DNA of 64,000 nt from Icerya purchasi (taxonomy: Eukaryota; Arthropoda; Insecta; Hemiptera; Monophlebidae): positions 153,487,774-153,551,773 of the forward strand of contig CM077115.1 of NCBI GenBank assembly GCA_039619475.1. Direction: 5' to 3'. The first letter of the stretch is position 1, and the number at the start of each line of letters is the position of its first letter. The notes under the pieces were generated by a model that made no database searches, was not told the DNA's origin, and saw only the letters and a list, made by a program, of their open reading frames with translations. The translations under genes and the position numbers were made by a program. Below are positions 22,546 through 32,545 of this stretch, in pieces.

Positions 22546-22610
22546 GGCTGCAAATGTATAAAGGTTGCAAAGGCTGCAAAGGTCACAGTTGACAGGTTTA
22601 ACATCACAGG
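22430..22610. repeat. Degenerate GCTGCAAAGGT repeat
   Basis: Irregular repetition of GCTGCAAAGG / GGCCGCAGAAAT / GGTCATAAATGCTGCAA-like words over about 180 bp, period roughly 9-24 bp. Low-complexity origin is likely. Confidence 0.55.
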
Positions 22611-22684
22611 CTAGACTGCGTGCAGAATGTAAAAATTATCGTCGTTTGATGGAGCCGGGGCGCGCTCACGCACTGTTCGTTCGC

Positions 22685-22895
22685 GCTACCGCGATTTTTC
22701 GAAATTCGAAGCGTAACTATTCTAGCAGGGTTTCAAAAAAAAAAAAAAACCATCTCGTAGCCCCACATACTCATATCCCCGCGGACAGGCCGACCATATT
22801 TTCCGAATTCCGAGCGTAAATATTGTACCAGGGTTTCAAAAAATTCCATCCCGTAGCCCCACACACTCATGTTCCCACGTGCATCGCCTTCTATA
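22685..22895. repeat. Tandem duplication, ~105-bp unit, two copies
   Basis: Copy 1 from about 22,690 (TTTTTCGAAATTCGAAGCGT ... CAGGGTTTC ... CGTAGCCCCACATACTCAT) and copy 2 from about 22,796 (TATTTTCCGAATTCCGAGCG ... CAGGGTTTC ... CGTAGCCCCACACACTCATG). The copies have diverged and copy 1 has an A14 run where copy 2 has AAAAAATT. Confidence 0.8.
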
Positions 22896-22919
22896 TACAT
22901 ATGTATTATCGTGCGCATG

Positions 22920-23479
22920 TATTATACCAGTCTCTACATGTAATAGCTATGAAGTAATTTTTTAATATTAATTTTTCGCGGGACGAGCACAACTTTCATC
23001 TTAACCAGGTGCATCATTTCCTTTGTCTTATTTTTTCATCGCTCGGCACTTTTACCGTCAGCGTTGACTACTAGCGCCTCCCCCTTCCCTTACGTCACAC
23101 AACACTTCGTATCGTAGGGAGCTATACAAGATCGTCGAAGCCGTTAAATTATGTACAATGTGTATTAATTGTTCAGAGCTCATAGTGCACGTGCTCAATT
23201 CACGTCTATTGAAGTTTAGAAATTATTTAAATTTTATTCGGTAAAAAGTAAGTTTCGTACTTTTTTTTTTTTTTTTAAAGTATCAGTCACAGTTCACTGA
23301 AGATAATAACACGAAAAATTGAATTTCCACAACAACAACGAATGACGATAATAATGATAATATTAATATTGGTTCAACAATTAATTCCGTTCTAACAACG
23401 GCAGTAACAGCGGCGGAGTTTATCGAAAATCTTTTTTTTTTCTATAAGGAATACCGACGGAGACACTATAATTTGTAAT
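22920..23479. other. No recognisable gene
   Basis: Short frames only, T run near 23,262-23,276. The end of this region may include a 5' extension of the following relic: a shifted frame reads TAVTAAEFIENLFFFYKEYR near 23,400-23,455. Confidence 0.35.
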
Positions 23480-24230
23480 ATGGCGGATTTAATAACTCCG
23501 TTACCGCCTACACCGCCACAAGCTCAGATTCAAAATTTAGCACCAGCATCTCCGCCGCTAACCGATTCGCAACAAGCATTTAATATATTTCAATCACCAC
23601 CATCTTCACCACCTTATCCACCAACAATCCAATTGGCAACATCAACTCTGGTTTGTTCTCCTCCGCTTACACAGTTCTCGCAATGTTCACAACCGTCTAC
23701 ATTATCATCGCAAGAATCAGTCGCGCAGATACCCCTTCCCGCAGTACCAGCACCATCACCGACAACGGATTTACCGAGAGTAATATTAAATCTCGTCAAG
23801 CAATAATTTACATAAAAGATCCGAAGGATCCACGCGACAGAAAAAGTTTCATATTCGCTGTGCTCGCAAAGTTTGCTCATAAACGGTATCTCGCAATTTA
23901 ATGCGCTGGAACGGATTTACGACTTTTCTGATTTACACACGCTACCAGCTGCGTTAGGTGAAATAGAGGAATTTGAAAGACGAAACCGAGTAACAACAGT
24001 TAATTTGTACAAATTAATCGAACCGGACAACGTGGATAGCACTACTTATACTATTGAAGCGGTCCGCGCGTTTCACAAAAATAGCATCACGCTAAATTAT
24101 CGAACTCATACAAATATGTATATTGTTTTGAGGTACGAGAAATAAAACTACCAGTTTGCTCGGATCAAACGTGTCAGCAAATTATTAAGAATTCAGCTGC
24201 GGGCAGCGAAATATGTTTGCTGGTCCTGCC
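23480..24230 (+). pseudogene. Polinton/adintovirus-like polymerase-associated relic
   Basis: A Pro-rich frame (23,480-23,806) is followed, after a frame change, by RQAIIYIKDPKDPRDRK and SFIFAVLAKFAH (about 23,795-23,880). After a second frame change come YDFSDLHTLPAAL, GEIEEFERRNRVTTVNLYKL and YRTHTNMYIVL (to 24,145). This order (I-N/K-N-x-D-D-x-C-F-x-W-A-x-L; Y-x-F-x-G-I-x-F-P-V; I-x-x-F-E-x-x-N-x-I-x-V-N-V-Y) matches from memory a region before the DNA polymerase B domain in proteins of Maverick/Polinton- and adintovirus-type elements. The polymerase domain itself is absent. At least two frameshifts and stops make it non-functional. A neighbouring opposite-strand relic (24,885-25,575) may derive from the same element. 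Confidence 0.45.
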
Positions 24231-24476
24231 TAAATTCTATGAGTACCGATTATGGACACCCTAACAGTATTATAATTGGAGGAATATGAACTGTATGTAA
24301 AATAAATTATTTTTTCACTACATGAAATATTTTTTATTGTATTTCTGGAAAAAATTTACAATGTTTAGTTCATAGTTATATATATATATATATATTACAT
24401 AAAATAATAATAATAATACACGTAATTATACAAAACTACAGTCTTTTTTCTTTCGTTACTATACGTGAATATTAAT
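24231..24476. other. No recognisable gene; TA tract
   Basis: AT-rich spacer with a TA run at about 24,377-24,395. Nothing else identified. Confidence 0.5.
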
Positions 24477-24520
24477 ACAGGGTGCGGCAGCATAACTTTC
24501 TTTTTTAAAATGCGCCACTT
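24477..24520. mobile_element. Possible DNA-transposon terminus
   Basis: TACAGGGTGCGGCAGCATAA followed by CTTTCTTTTTT looks like the TA-flanked terminal inverted repeat of a Tc1/mariner-class element. The matching opposite end was not found in the window, so this is a candidate only. Confidence 0.3.
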
Positions 24521-24828
24521 TTTTTCTACTAAATTTTGTTAAACAGAAATAATAACAGAAAATCGATCGGTAGCTTTACTACACGTTTTCGCTATATTCT
24601 CCGCAACAATTTTCTCAACAACTCGATTATTATACATCAACAGGCGCGCAACGTGAGAAACTTTTCGGTTAGTGAAAAATTTTTTGCAATAACCACGTCC
24701 TGCGTTAGGACGAAACAATGGACCAATTATTTTCTTATATTTTGTAGTCGGACTGGTTTTTAAGATGCCAGTAACACGCAAATGAGTCCCCTGTAAATTC
24801 TAGTATTTGTTTATATAAATAATTTCTC

Positions 24829-24833
<5 letters not shown>

Positions 24834-24868
<35 letters not shown>
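24834..24868. repeat. (TA)n microsatellite
   Basis: Uninterrupted TA dinucleotide run of about 16 repeats. Confidence 0.95.
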
Positions 24869-24872
<4 letters not shown>

Positions 24873-24884
24873 TCAGTTTTCTTT

Positions 24885-25575
24885 TTATATTTGTCTCCAA
24901 CACAGTAAATGCATCAGACCCGAGGTGTAGTGGAATTTCACATGATTACTTCCTTTTCCTAAATATATTTCTCCGAGTTCTTGATTCGAAGAAATGGACG
25001 TTGTCTTAACGATATACTCATCGGCGATAAGATTATACTTTATTCCATAAATCGGATCTTTCGGTACAGGATCATCTCCGTCGGTATGAAACGGTACTAA
25101 TCCTAACGAGATCAATATCAGTTTCCTCATCCGAGTTGGCTGCATTTTTTTTTTTTTTTTTCATATTGTTTTCTCGGCTTTCGAAATGTCTCTCGAATGC
25201 CACAATGGCTTTGTAATTGGTTCCAGTACAACAGCGGCTGTTCTCGTAACAGATTTGGATCCATTTTTTATATATTTATCGATAATATCTTTTCGTAATT
25301 TTTCCAATTTCTATTTAAGTGTTGTATTTCTAGCTCAATCTTTTTCATATCGTTTATCGAACTCATCAGTCTATATTTTCGTCATCTTTGCTAACCATTT
25401 CGCCATCATCAACAATTATAAGCTCCTTCAAAATCTCGACGAAAGCGCCCTTTATATTATACTTTATTCTGCTTTTGAAGAAATTCTGCGATCTGATCGC
25501 CGCCAAACCATTTTCGATCTTCTTTACCAGTTTCCGAGTGTGTCACGAGGCATTTCATCGTGCATGAAAGGTTAA
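24885..25575 (-). pseudogene. Relic resembling a Polinton/adintovirus-associated protein
   Basis: Read on the minus strand in three frames: TGKEDRKWFGGDQIAEFLQ, then GAFVEILKELIIVDDGEM, then KLEKLRKDIIDKYIKNGSKS and VLEPITKPLW (about 25,310-25,165). After a frameshift at the poly(T) run 25,146-25,161 comes DPIYGIKYNLIADEYIVK through EIYLGKGSNHVKFHYTSGLM to the stop at 24,885. The layout of charged coiled coil, ...PIT.PL, then YGI...I...Y.G..GL resembles an uncharacterised arthropod family, remembered with ends like TPGLWxLI, that occurs in Polinton-like elements. It lies head-to-tail opposed to the polymerase-associated relic at 23.5-24.2 kb. Broken and presumably non-functional. The assignment is by recollection and needs a profile search. 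Confidence 0.35.
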
Positions 25576-26037
25576 ACACCAATTCGCCCGGTGTTGTGAA
25601 GGCAAAACAAACACTGACTCGGAAGAAACTTATGGCGACGGTCTTCTAGGATCCCGGGAACCGCTGTCAATGGAAAAACGTATCGTCAGACATTAACCAA
25701 CCTTCGTCGGACAATCGAAAACAAAAGACGTGAACGATTGACCCAAGGCATCGAGTTACTCCGTGATAACGTTCGCCCTCACACTACTCGAGAAACCTAC
25801 GACCTCATCTCTCAGTTTGGCTGGAATACCTTACCTCACCCGGCCTACAGTCCGGACCTAGCGATTAAGCTCAAAAAGGACATAGCAGGAAAAAAAATTC
25901 GAGACCGACGAGGAGTTGAAAAATTTCGTTCTTACTTGGTTAGGAAATTTGGCGGCAAGTTTTTACGAAGTAATTTCTGGACTAGACAAATTATTAAATT
26001 TGAAATATGTGGAAAAGTAAATAAAAGTGTGTGCTGA
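25575..26037 (+). pseudogene. mariner-family transposase C-terminal remnant
   Basis: Starts SPGVVKAKQTLTRKKLMATV in one frame, meets a stop in place of the following aromatic position, then after a frame change continues LTNLRRTIENKRRERLTQGI, ELLRDNVRPHTTRETYDLI, GWNTLPHPAYSPDLA and IKLKKDIAGKK. These are the mariner transposase motifs around the second catalytic Asp (LLRDN) and the YSPDL motif. The residues that should follow YSPDLA, which carry the third catalytic Asp (D34D), are deleted so that the frame jumps to the LKKDIAGK segment. The N-terminal helix-turn-helix region and first catalytic Asp are not visible upstream. Inactive. It abuts the virus-like relic at 25,575. Confidence 0.8.
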
Positions 26038-26754
26038 ATTCAATGCCGATGTCCGTTTTTTTGTAGCTTTATTTAGGTAACCATGCTTTTTGCACAGCCC
26101 TCGTAGATTGCATGATTTAACCTGGAAAATTTTAGTAATACCAGATAATTAGTAGCTTGTAATGTTGAATGGAATCGCGCCTGTTAGCTTATTATTCGAA
26201 GATTGAATGGCACGACAACGCTAATTAACGCTAATGTTAGCTTTAATTCCTCTCGCGAATCACAGCGCACAGAGTAAATTCCGAGATGAGTTTATATTGT
26301 AAGAGATAATAAAATAAAAATGTATACCCGCTTTTCACCTTTCACCCAGAATTATCGAGGAGTAATTCCGAACAATGGTATACTATAAATCATTACTGAA
26401 GGGTATCGATAAAAATGTTACGGCAAAGTACGTCTATATGATATACGGTAAATTGTTAAACCTAGTACACAGATCGAGCAACGATAATATTACTTCTCCC
26501 AATTGTCGACAGGGATATATTTCGCGGTAACTCCTGCTAGACTAAGTTATATTTCTACTAATATTTGTTGCGAATTTTTAGAATAATAGGGACCGTTAGA
26601 AGATTTAACCTCTGCGTGAGCCCTACCTAAATCTGTGCCATAGCAGAATTTGATATTCGTCAACTTCACATTCTATTTGATTATTTTTCTTTCAAAAACA
26701 CGTTCTGTTTATCTTATGTACATCCCCTCTGTCGAATGCATTCACATCTCTCAT
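26038..26754. other. No recognisable gene
   Basis: Moderately AT-rich, apparently unique sequence following the mariner relic. No opposite inverted repeat of the mariner was identified. Confidence 0.45.
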
Positions 26755-26830
26755 GTCTTCAAATTGTTATGTATTCTATTTCTTTTTTTAAATTTTGAGC
26801 ATGTCAGCTAAGGACGTTACTCAATATCCA
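26755..26830 (-). mobile_element. Short RNH-LINE-like 3' end
   Basis: The minus strand reads AACGTCCTTAGCTGACATGC then TCAAAATTTAAAAAAAG. It is nearly the same as the minus-strand end at about 60,085-60,030 (ACGTCCTAGCCGACATGTTC plus poly(A)) and resembles TTGACATGCCCAAAG at 40,525, so it is probably a bare 3' tail of that retroposon family. Confidence 0.35.
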
Positions 26831-28950
26831 AAGGTATGACAGCATTAATGATTATAAAGGAAAAATATTTGGAACATACGAATGAAGCTAACAAAGGAAT
26901 AACCGAGATTAGTGCTTGAGTTACTTAGGGACTGCGAGGGAGCAGCAAAAGAGCTGACTGCTTGCGTGTAAATGTACGTTATTAGTTGTCTAACTTGAAA
27001 ATACAAAAAAGTTTTTCAATTTTCAATAAATATTGTTTTTTTTTCGCTTTTTTTTGCCTTTTTTTTTTTTTTTTTTTTAATCAAGGAAATTATATGGTGT
27101 AATTAGTAATGATTTTTTTTACGATGTTGATTCGGGGTGCCAAGACGGTAGTTTAAACCGACAGATAGCGCTCGATAATGTGATCGTACGTCATCGGTCC
27201 ACTATAGATAGCGCCATATTTTTAAAACACAAATAAATACAAACAAAAAATATTTAAACATTTTTTATTGATAGTATTAAAAAGTAAAAAATAAAATAAA
27301 TAAAAAAAGAACGCTTTTATTTAACATTTGCAATATTTATTTATTCACCGATAAAGAATAACTTACAATTTTTTGATATTAAACGAATGTAATAATAATG
27401 CAAATGAAAGACGTACTGTTTCAAAATCGAATCTTTTAAACACGTTTCAAAAATAACAAAAATGTTACAAAAGGAGCATGCACTTATGTATGCGCGTTAG
27501 AAATTATACTTCTCTGGCAACGTGTATAAGCGGAATAAGAGGATTGGAGGGCGACATTGAGTTTAAATAAGAATGCAACGAATGATCATCGGCCGTTGAT
27601 AAAAGCAAAATGTGTCAAACGACTTTGCCGTTTCCTGAAGCTTAGAATGACCGCCACTTGATCCAGGGGAATTAACCAAGAAGGAGGTAATAGAAGGAAT
27701 AACAAAGTTAAAAGAGGCCGGTTAGGAAATAGGTGTATATACACACATTGTACGAAGTGTTGGAACAAAAAGGAAAAACGTGGACTTTTTTATTATAGAC
27801 GTCAAGCGAAGGTGGCGCACTTTAGTTTAGTGCAGAACACGTAGAGCTTTACGTTGACGCAATTCCGGTAAAACCATGCTTCGAAGCGAGAGGTATGTGT
27901 AAATAAAAGGATACAAAACGATTTCATTATGCGAATACGCCTTATTATTTGTACTTGGGCATTATTTAATATTTTTCAAGCAAAGAACTGCCGTTGAAAT
28001 TTAATTATGTGTCCATTCGCTTTTTGAACAAACACAGCACCCCTATCACGTGCACATTAACATGAAATATGACTTCACTTGTTCGCTGTAATTTTCATTT
28101 CAGTTACATAACATAAAACTCGAGATAAATTACTTGGAACTTGAGCGAATGCTGTAAAATTTCGTCCTAGTTTTTGATGTTAAATATTTTATGAAGAAAT
28201 TATTAGGGTAAATCGTTTATTTATTTATTTACTTTTTTTTTTCCAAACATTATTTGAGAAAGCGGTCGCCAATGAAGAAGATTGAAAATGAATATAATTC
28301 CGATGCGAAAGTCGGTGAAGAAACTCTTAATTGAAATGAAAAAGAGAGACGTTGAAAGTAGCCTGTAATGAAAATGGAGACTGCAAATGAAAGAGATAAG
28401 ACAGTGTCGAAGATTGGCGCTGGTGACAGCACAAAAATCGCTGCGATTCTGCCAATGCTCTAAGAGCAGTGTGATGCGAAGTGATATGTGAGTGTGACCA
28501 GTTCTATTGAATATCTGCTCATTCAGTCAAATCACACTAATTACGTACATTGTGACGGTAAGAAAGGTTCTTTTCAAAAAAAACTAGCTCAGAAGCGCTC
28601 TTCTAAATGATGCGGTTCGCAAAAAAATTCAGATGAATATCTCTCTAAGTTTTCATCTGGCAATAATGATTCTTACTCTAGCATAAACAATCGAACTATT
28701 ATTTGGATATTCGATTATGAATTGAACTACGTGAATTAATCGGATCAATTGCGTGGTAACATTAATAATTGAATTTGAATCATTTCTAAAATCGATTATT
28801 TGATGCTTAACATAATAAATTTATGTTTTCAATTTGTAAAGCGGCGCTGATTAATTTTCCAGTAAATTATTTTCAATAATAAGCAAATATTGCTAATGAT
28901 AAATAACATTCGTCAGTGATTATTTGTTTCTCTACTTAATGAAAAGAAAA
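26831..28950. other. No recognisable gene
   Basis: Contains a T21 run near 27,058-27,078, a T-rich stretch at 28,217-28,240 and short frames without domains. Around 27,165-27,225 the word GATAGCGC occurs twice. Nothing else identified. Confidence 0.45.
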
Positions 28951-28956
28951 AGTGCG

Positions 28957-29035
28957 TATATTAAGTTATAACAAATACGAATATATGTATCTAAAAAAAA
29001 TTTAAGTATATTGTATTTGTTACAACTTAATATAT
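28957..29035. repeat. 29-bp inverted repeat (hairpin)
   Basis: Left arm from 28,957 (TATATTAAGTTATAACAAAT...) and right arm 29,007-29,035 (...ATTTGTTACAACTTAATATA) are complementary with one or two mismatches around a ~21 bp spacer. A small foldback element, or a hairpin of unknown role. Confidence 0.8.
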
Positions 29036-29346
29036 TCTATAATTAACAAACAGGATGGTAAAAGAGATTCTTTATTAGAAAAAGTACGTGCTCATTCTTA
29101 CTCTATCATCCGCGTTCAAACTGTGCACAATACCAGACAGTTTGCAAATATCTTAAATAATTAAAATTACATAAAATTAGTACAAGAATTATTAACCATT
29201 TTTTAATTGTTCATAATTTATATGCATTTTCCTGTTTCTTTTTTTTTTTTAAATTAAAAATAAAGAAATCGTTAAACCGTTTTTTTCGGTAAATCTGTAT
29301 TTTTTTTTGTAGTTAAAATATGAAATAATTTCTAGAAATAGTGTAA

Positions 29347-29384
<38 letters not shown>

Positions 29385-29736
29385 ACGGTTCGTACATAAT
29401 TAGTCATATACAGGAAAAGGTATAAATGTTCAGATAGAATAACCTAGAAAGAATGGCTTGAAACGATTAATATTGCCGAAAAAGTGTTGAAATGTTAAAA
29501 ATTAAACGAGACTTCCGCGATTTTCCACTAGTAATAATATTTATTTTCAAAATCGAAAAGAATATTTAATAAAATAAGAATGGATCGACAAAAATAATTC
29601 ATATGATTTAAAGGTACGATAGAGATGCAGAGTAGAAGTCTGCAAGATTCTTAACATAGACTGACTACTTTTTTTCGGAAAATTTGAAAATTAATTTTAT
29701 CACATTATACACGATAGATCGAATAATTCTAAAACC
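29036..29736. other. No recognisable gene; poly(A) tract
   Basis: AT-rich with an A28 run at about 29,353-29,380. Nothing else identified. Confidence 0.5.
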
Positions 29737-29903
29737 ATGCAAAAATCCCCATATATGTATGTATATAAAACAAAGTCGGCTGAGTTACACCATTTATAAC
29801 TCAAGAACAGCTGGACCGATTTTTATGAATTTTGATTTGTTGGATTGTCTACGTACCGAACGGCGGAATACGAAATTTGAAAAAAAGTTTATGAAGAAAA
29901 TTC

Positions 29904-29936
<33 letters not shown>

Positions 29937-30331
29937 TATTATTTTTGGCCCAAAAGGTGGGGGGTTAAATCATTTTTTAACTGTAATTTTTGAATTTTAT
30001 AGAAAGAGTTACTGTGTTTTATTTTATATTTTGAATTTCGCTTTTAAAGAGGGTTATCTGGTGATGAGTTACGAATTTTTCAAGGGTGATCTTTCAGGTC
30101 GTTCTAAATTCTATATTAAATATTCTAGACGGTTTCTTGCCGCCCAGGGTAATCGCTCAGCTTTAAGTTGTAAATTGTCGTAGAATTTTAATTGTAATTT
30201 ACGATCCAATTTTAATAAGTTAAACCGTTTCCGAGCTATATTGTTTAACTGAATATTTTTGCCGTTTCTGAGAACCATCTTATTAAGATTTTCCGTTCAT
30301 TATATATGTATACGAAATCCTAAAAATCGGT

Positions 30332-30539
30332 ATAAATTTACTCCCAAGAAATTAAATTACTTTAGAAACACGTTGTTTTTTCGCGTATAGCCCATCATCA
30401 GCTAACAGCGCAGAGTACACACTCTATTTAATAAAGTATATAAATTGAGTGTGTACTATGGCTTGTTAGCTGATGATATAGCCCGAAAAAAAACGTGTTT
30501 TCAAAGTAATTTACTTTAATTTTTTAAAGTAAATTTATA
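30332..30539. repeat. Palindrome 1 with hammerhead-like cores
   Basis: Arms of about 96 bp (30,332-30,427 and 30,443-30,539) around a ~15 bp loop, imperfectly complementary: ATAAATTTAC...AAACACG...CTGTTAGCTGATGA-type text on each side. Each arm, read outward, holds CTGATGA followed 8-12 nt later by GAAA (minus 30,401-30,379; plus 30,470-30,488). Confidence 0.75.
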
Positions 30540-30582
30540 TTGTAATAAAGAATCTTCTTCCATTCTCTGTTTGTTAAATGTA

Positions 30583-30892
30583 TAAATATAATAAGCTATA
30601 ATAATAACTGATATAATATAAACAATTATAACAAACAATATAAGAACAAAATAAATTTCTTACTTAGTAACGTTTTCGGGCATTATCAGCTAAAACACAA
30701 TTCACCATATGTGATCAGAGACAATGGAGTGTGATTTGGAAGTTGTCTCTGATCACATATAGTGAATTGTGTTCTAGCTGATGATGGGTTATGCCCCTGA
30801 AAACGTTACTAAGTAAGAAATTTATTTTGTTCTTATATTGTTTGTTATAATTGTTTATATTATATCAGTTATTATTATAGCTTATTATATTT
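30583..30892. repeat. Palindrome 2 with hammerhead-like cores
   Basis: Near-perfect arms of about 142-150 bp (30,583-30,724 and 30,743-30,892) around an ~18 bp loop. Each arm contains TTCTTACTTAGTAACGTTTT or its complement. The right arm has CTGATGA at 30,778-30,784, then GGGTTATGCCC, then GAAAACGTTAC from 30,799. The left arm (minus strand) has CTGATAA, TGCCC, GAAAACGTTAC. Palindromes 1 and 2 share the CTGATGA...CCC..GAAAACG core but not their outer arms, so they are related elements inserted or duplicated side by side. Confidence 0.85.
30778..30805 (+). ncRNA. Hammerhead-ribozyme-like core motif
   Basis: CTGATGA, a possible stem-II hairpin GGG-TTATG-CCC, then GAAAACG: the ordered invariant segments of a hammerhead core (CUGAUGA ... 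GAAA). Penelope-like retroelements are known to carry hammerhead motifs in terminal repeats that may lie in inverted arrangement. Against activity: the bases flanking stem II do not pair well, and I could not define stem III or the cleavage triplet with confidence. Confidence 0.35.
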
Positions 30893-31121
30893 CTAAATTT
30901 ATATTGATTTTTGTTATTAAGTCCAATAATGCCTTGCTGCCACGTGAATTACATTCATTTCAATGTAATTAAAACACATTTCATTTTGATTTTTGTACAT
31001 TTATTGAACTTAATTAATTTTGAGTATTAATCTTAATAAAAAACTGAATTTAATTCGGCCAATAAGTTAACACAACATTTATTGATTCTGAGGCGGTACG
31101 AAGTTTGCTGGGTCAGCTAGT

Positions 31122-31408
31122 TGTTTATAAAATTTAAAAATAATAGTACAGAAATCAGAATGAAGGAAAGAAAAAAATAGTACGCAAAATTCTGGGATCA
31201 CCGAGATTTAATCGGGAAATAGCGGAAAAAAAGGATTAGTAAGAAAATATATAAACATACTGAAGATATTATTAGTATAATGAAAAAAAGAAAACGACAT
31301 TAAGCTATTATGGTCACTTAAAACGAATGGAAGCAAAACGCTAAACAAGAAGAATTTTCGAATACTTTGATAAGAACCCTAAAACGCAAATTTCTTGGTA
31401 CCGGGAAG
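31122..31408. other. No recognisable gene
   Basis: A-rich sequence between the Helitron-like and TTAA-bounded elements. Confidence 0.5.
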
Positions 31409-32545
31409 TTAACGTACTCGCAGCGTGAGATTTTCTCTCACGTGTCTGGATGAAACGGTGTTACCTAGGGTACATGAGGCCTTGTATAGCTGGAAGGGAG
31501 GGGCACCGCTAGCCAAAGGACACCCGATAGTCAAAGTCAGTCACCTCTAGGCTTCGGAAGGAGGTATTTGTTTTCGTTAGTGCTGAGTTGTGAGAAAAAC
31601 CCTCTCACGCGAGTGCTCCAGTTTCAATTTTTTTCAGCGCCTGTGAAACTTTTTCATGGGCATGTGGGGTACCATTTTCCATGTAATTTTGCGTGCTGAA
31701 TCGATTTATATGGGCTGCATAGCCGTGCGAGTACATGCGGGTGAAAAATGGGTGTAAGAGTTCGGTTTTTCGATGTTTCTCAGAATGTAGGCATGTGGGA
31801 TATCGTTTTCTATGTAATTTCGGACGCTGAATCGATTGAAATTTATATGATTTTGTTAAATTAATGTGATAAAATAAAAACCAGAAGTGTAATAAGTTGA
31901 TTATTTTAAAGTTAAAAAATTAATATTGAATGCGGATTGACATATTTCAATAAAGATTCTTTGAAGAAGAAGTTGAATAAAAGTCAGATCGTTAAAGTGT
32001 ACAGTTCCAGATGATAAAAACCAAAGGATGTGAGTATATATATATATATATGTATATAGCTCTCTTCGATTGTCGGAGAATAGAGTAGCGAATTTCTCAA
32101 GATATTAGATAGTTTTTCAAGCGTTTCAAAGTATCAATGTGAACGGGGGACAATACAATTTATATTAATATATGTAAATAAATACTATTTTAGTTTTGTT
32201 GTTTTTTAAGTCAACTTATTTTTGAAGAACAGAGGAATATTTCACGACTCGGCCGTATTTATTATTCTCATACGACGGATCCAAACATAGACTATTGCCA
32301 TGCTAAGTATACCTACCGGTACTAATTGAAAAAATTAACCAAAAATGGTCTTCAGAACCTTAATTTTTGGAAGTTGGAGTGCAATTGTTAAAAAGTAAAA
32401 GAAGAGAATGATGAATGAACAGACAATCATTTTCAACCAGACTGTTCAAAAACTGGGTAGAGTTTACACAGAAATCCCATGTGAGAGAAAATCTCACGCG
32501 CGAGTACTGGCGTCCTGCTATGCCTAGCGAGTACTGGCGGGTTAA
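31409..32545. mobile_element. TTAA-flanked, piggyBac-like non-autonomous element
   Basis: TTAA at 31,409-31,412 is followed by GTACTCGCAGCGTGAGA and TTTTCTCTCACGTG. At the other end ATGTGAGAGAAAATCTCACG and CGCGAGTAC (32,479-32,507), a second GCGAGTACTGGCGGG (32,526-32,541) and TTAA (32,542-32,545) close the element. The ends are inverted repeats of ~30 bp, and the outer right end read inward starts CCCGCCAGTACTCGC, like the CCC start of piggyBac ends. TTAA is the piggyBac target. A third copy of the end motif (31,588-31,622) lies inside, so a 213-bp MITE may be nested at the left. Internally there is a ~131 bp direct duplication (GCATGTGGGGTACC at 31,659; GCATGTGGGATATCG at 31,790). No transposase was recognised. 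Confidence 0.55.

Larger units (their letters stand above)
29737..31121 (+). mobile_element. Helitron-like dispersed repeat with nested palindromes
   Basis: Left side: ATCCCCATATATGTATGTAT leading into AGTCGGCTGAG, ...AACTCAAGAACAGCTGG and ACCGATTTTTATGAATTTTG, phrases common at the start of a very widespread insect repeat class. Right side: GGTACGAAGTTTGCTGGGTC then AGCTAGT. The final CTAG|T with a small GCTG/CAGC stem just before it fits the CTRR-T end of Helitrons. No Rep/helicase coding remains. Two long palindromes (30,332-30,539 and 30,583-30,892) lie inside. Helitron is my best reading, but the 5' TC end is not certain. Confidence 0.4.

Noticed and set aside
27586..27768. 60-residue minus-strand frame
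   Set aside because: Short, no motif and no context.
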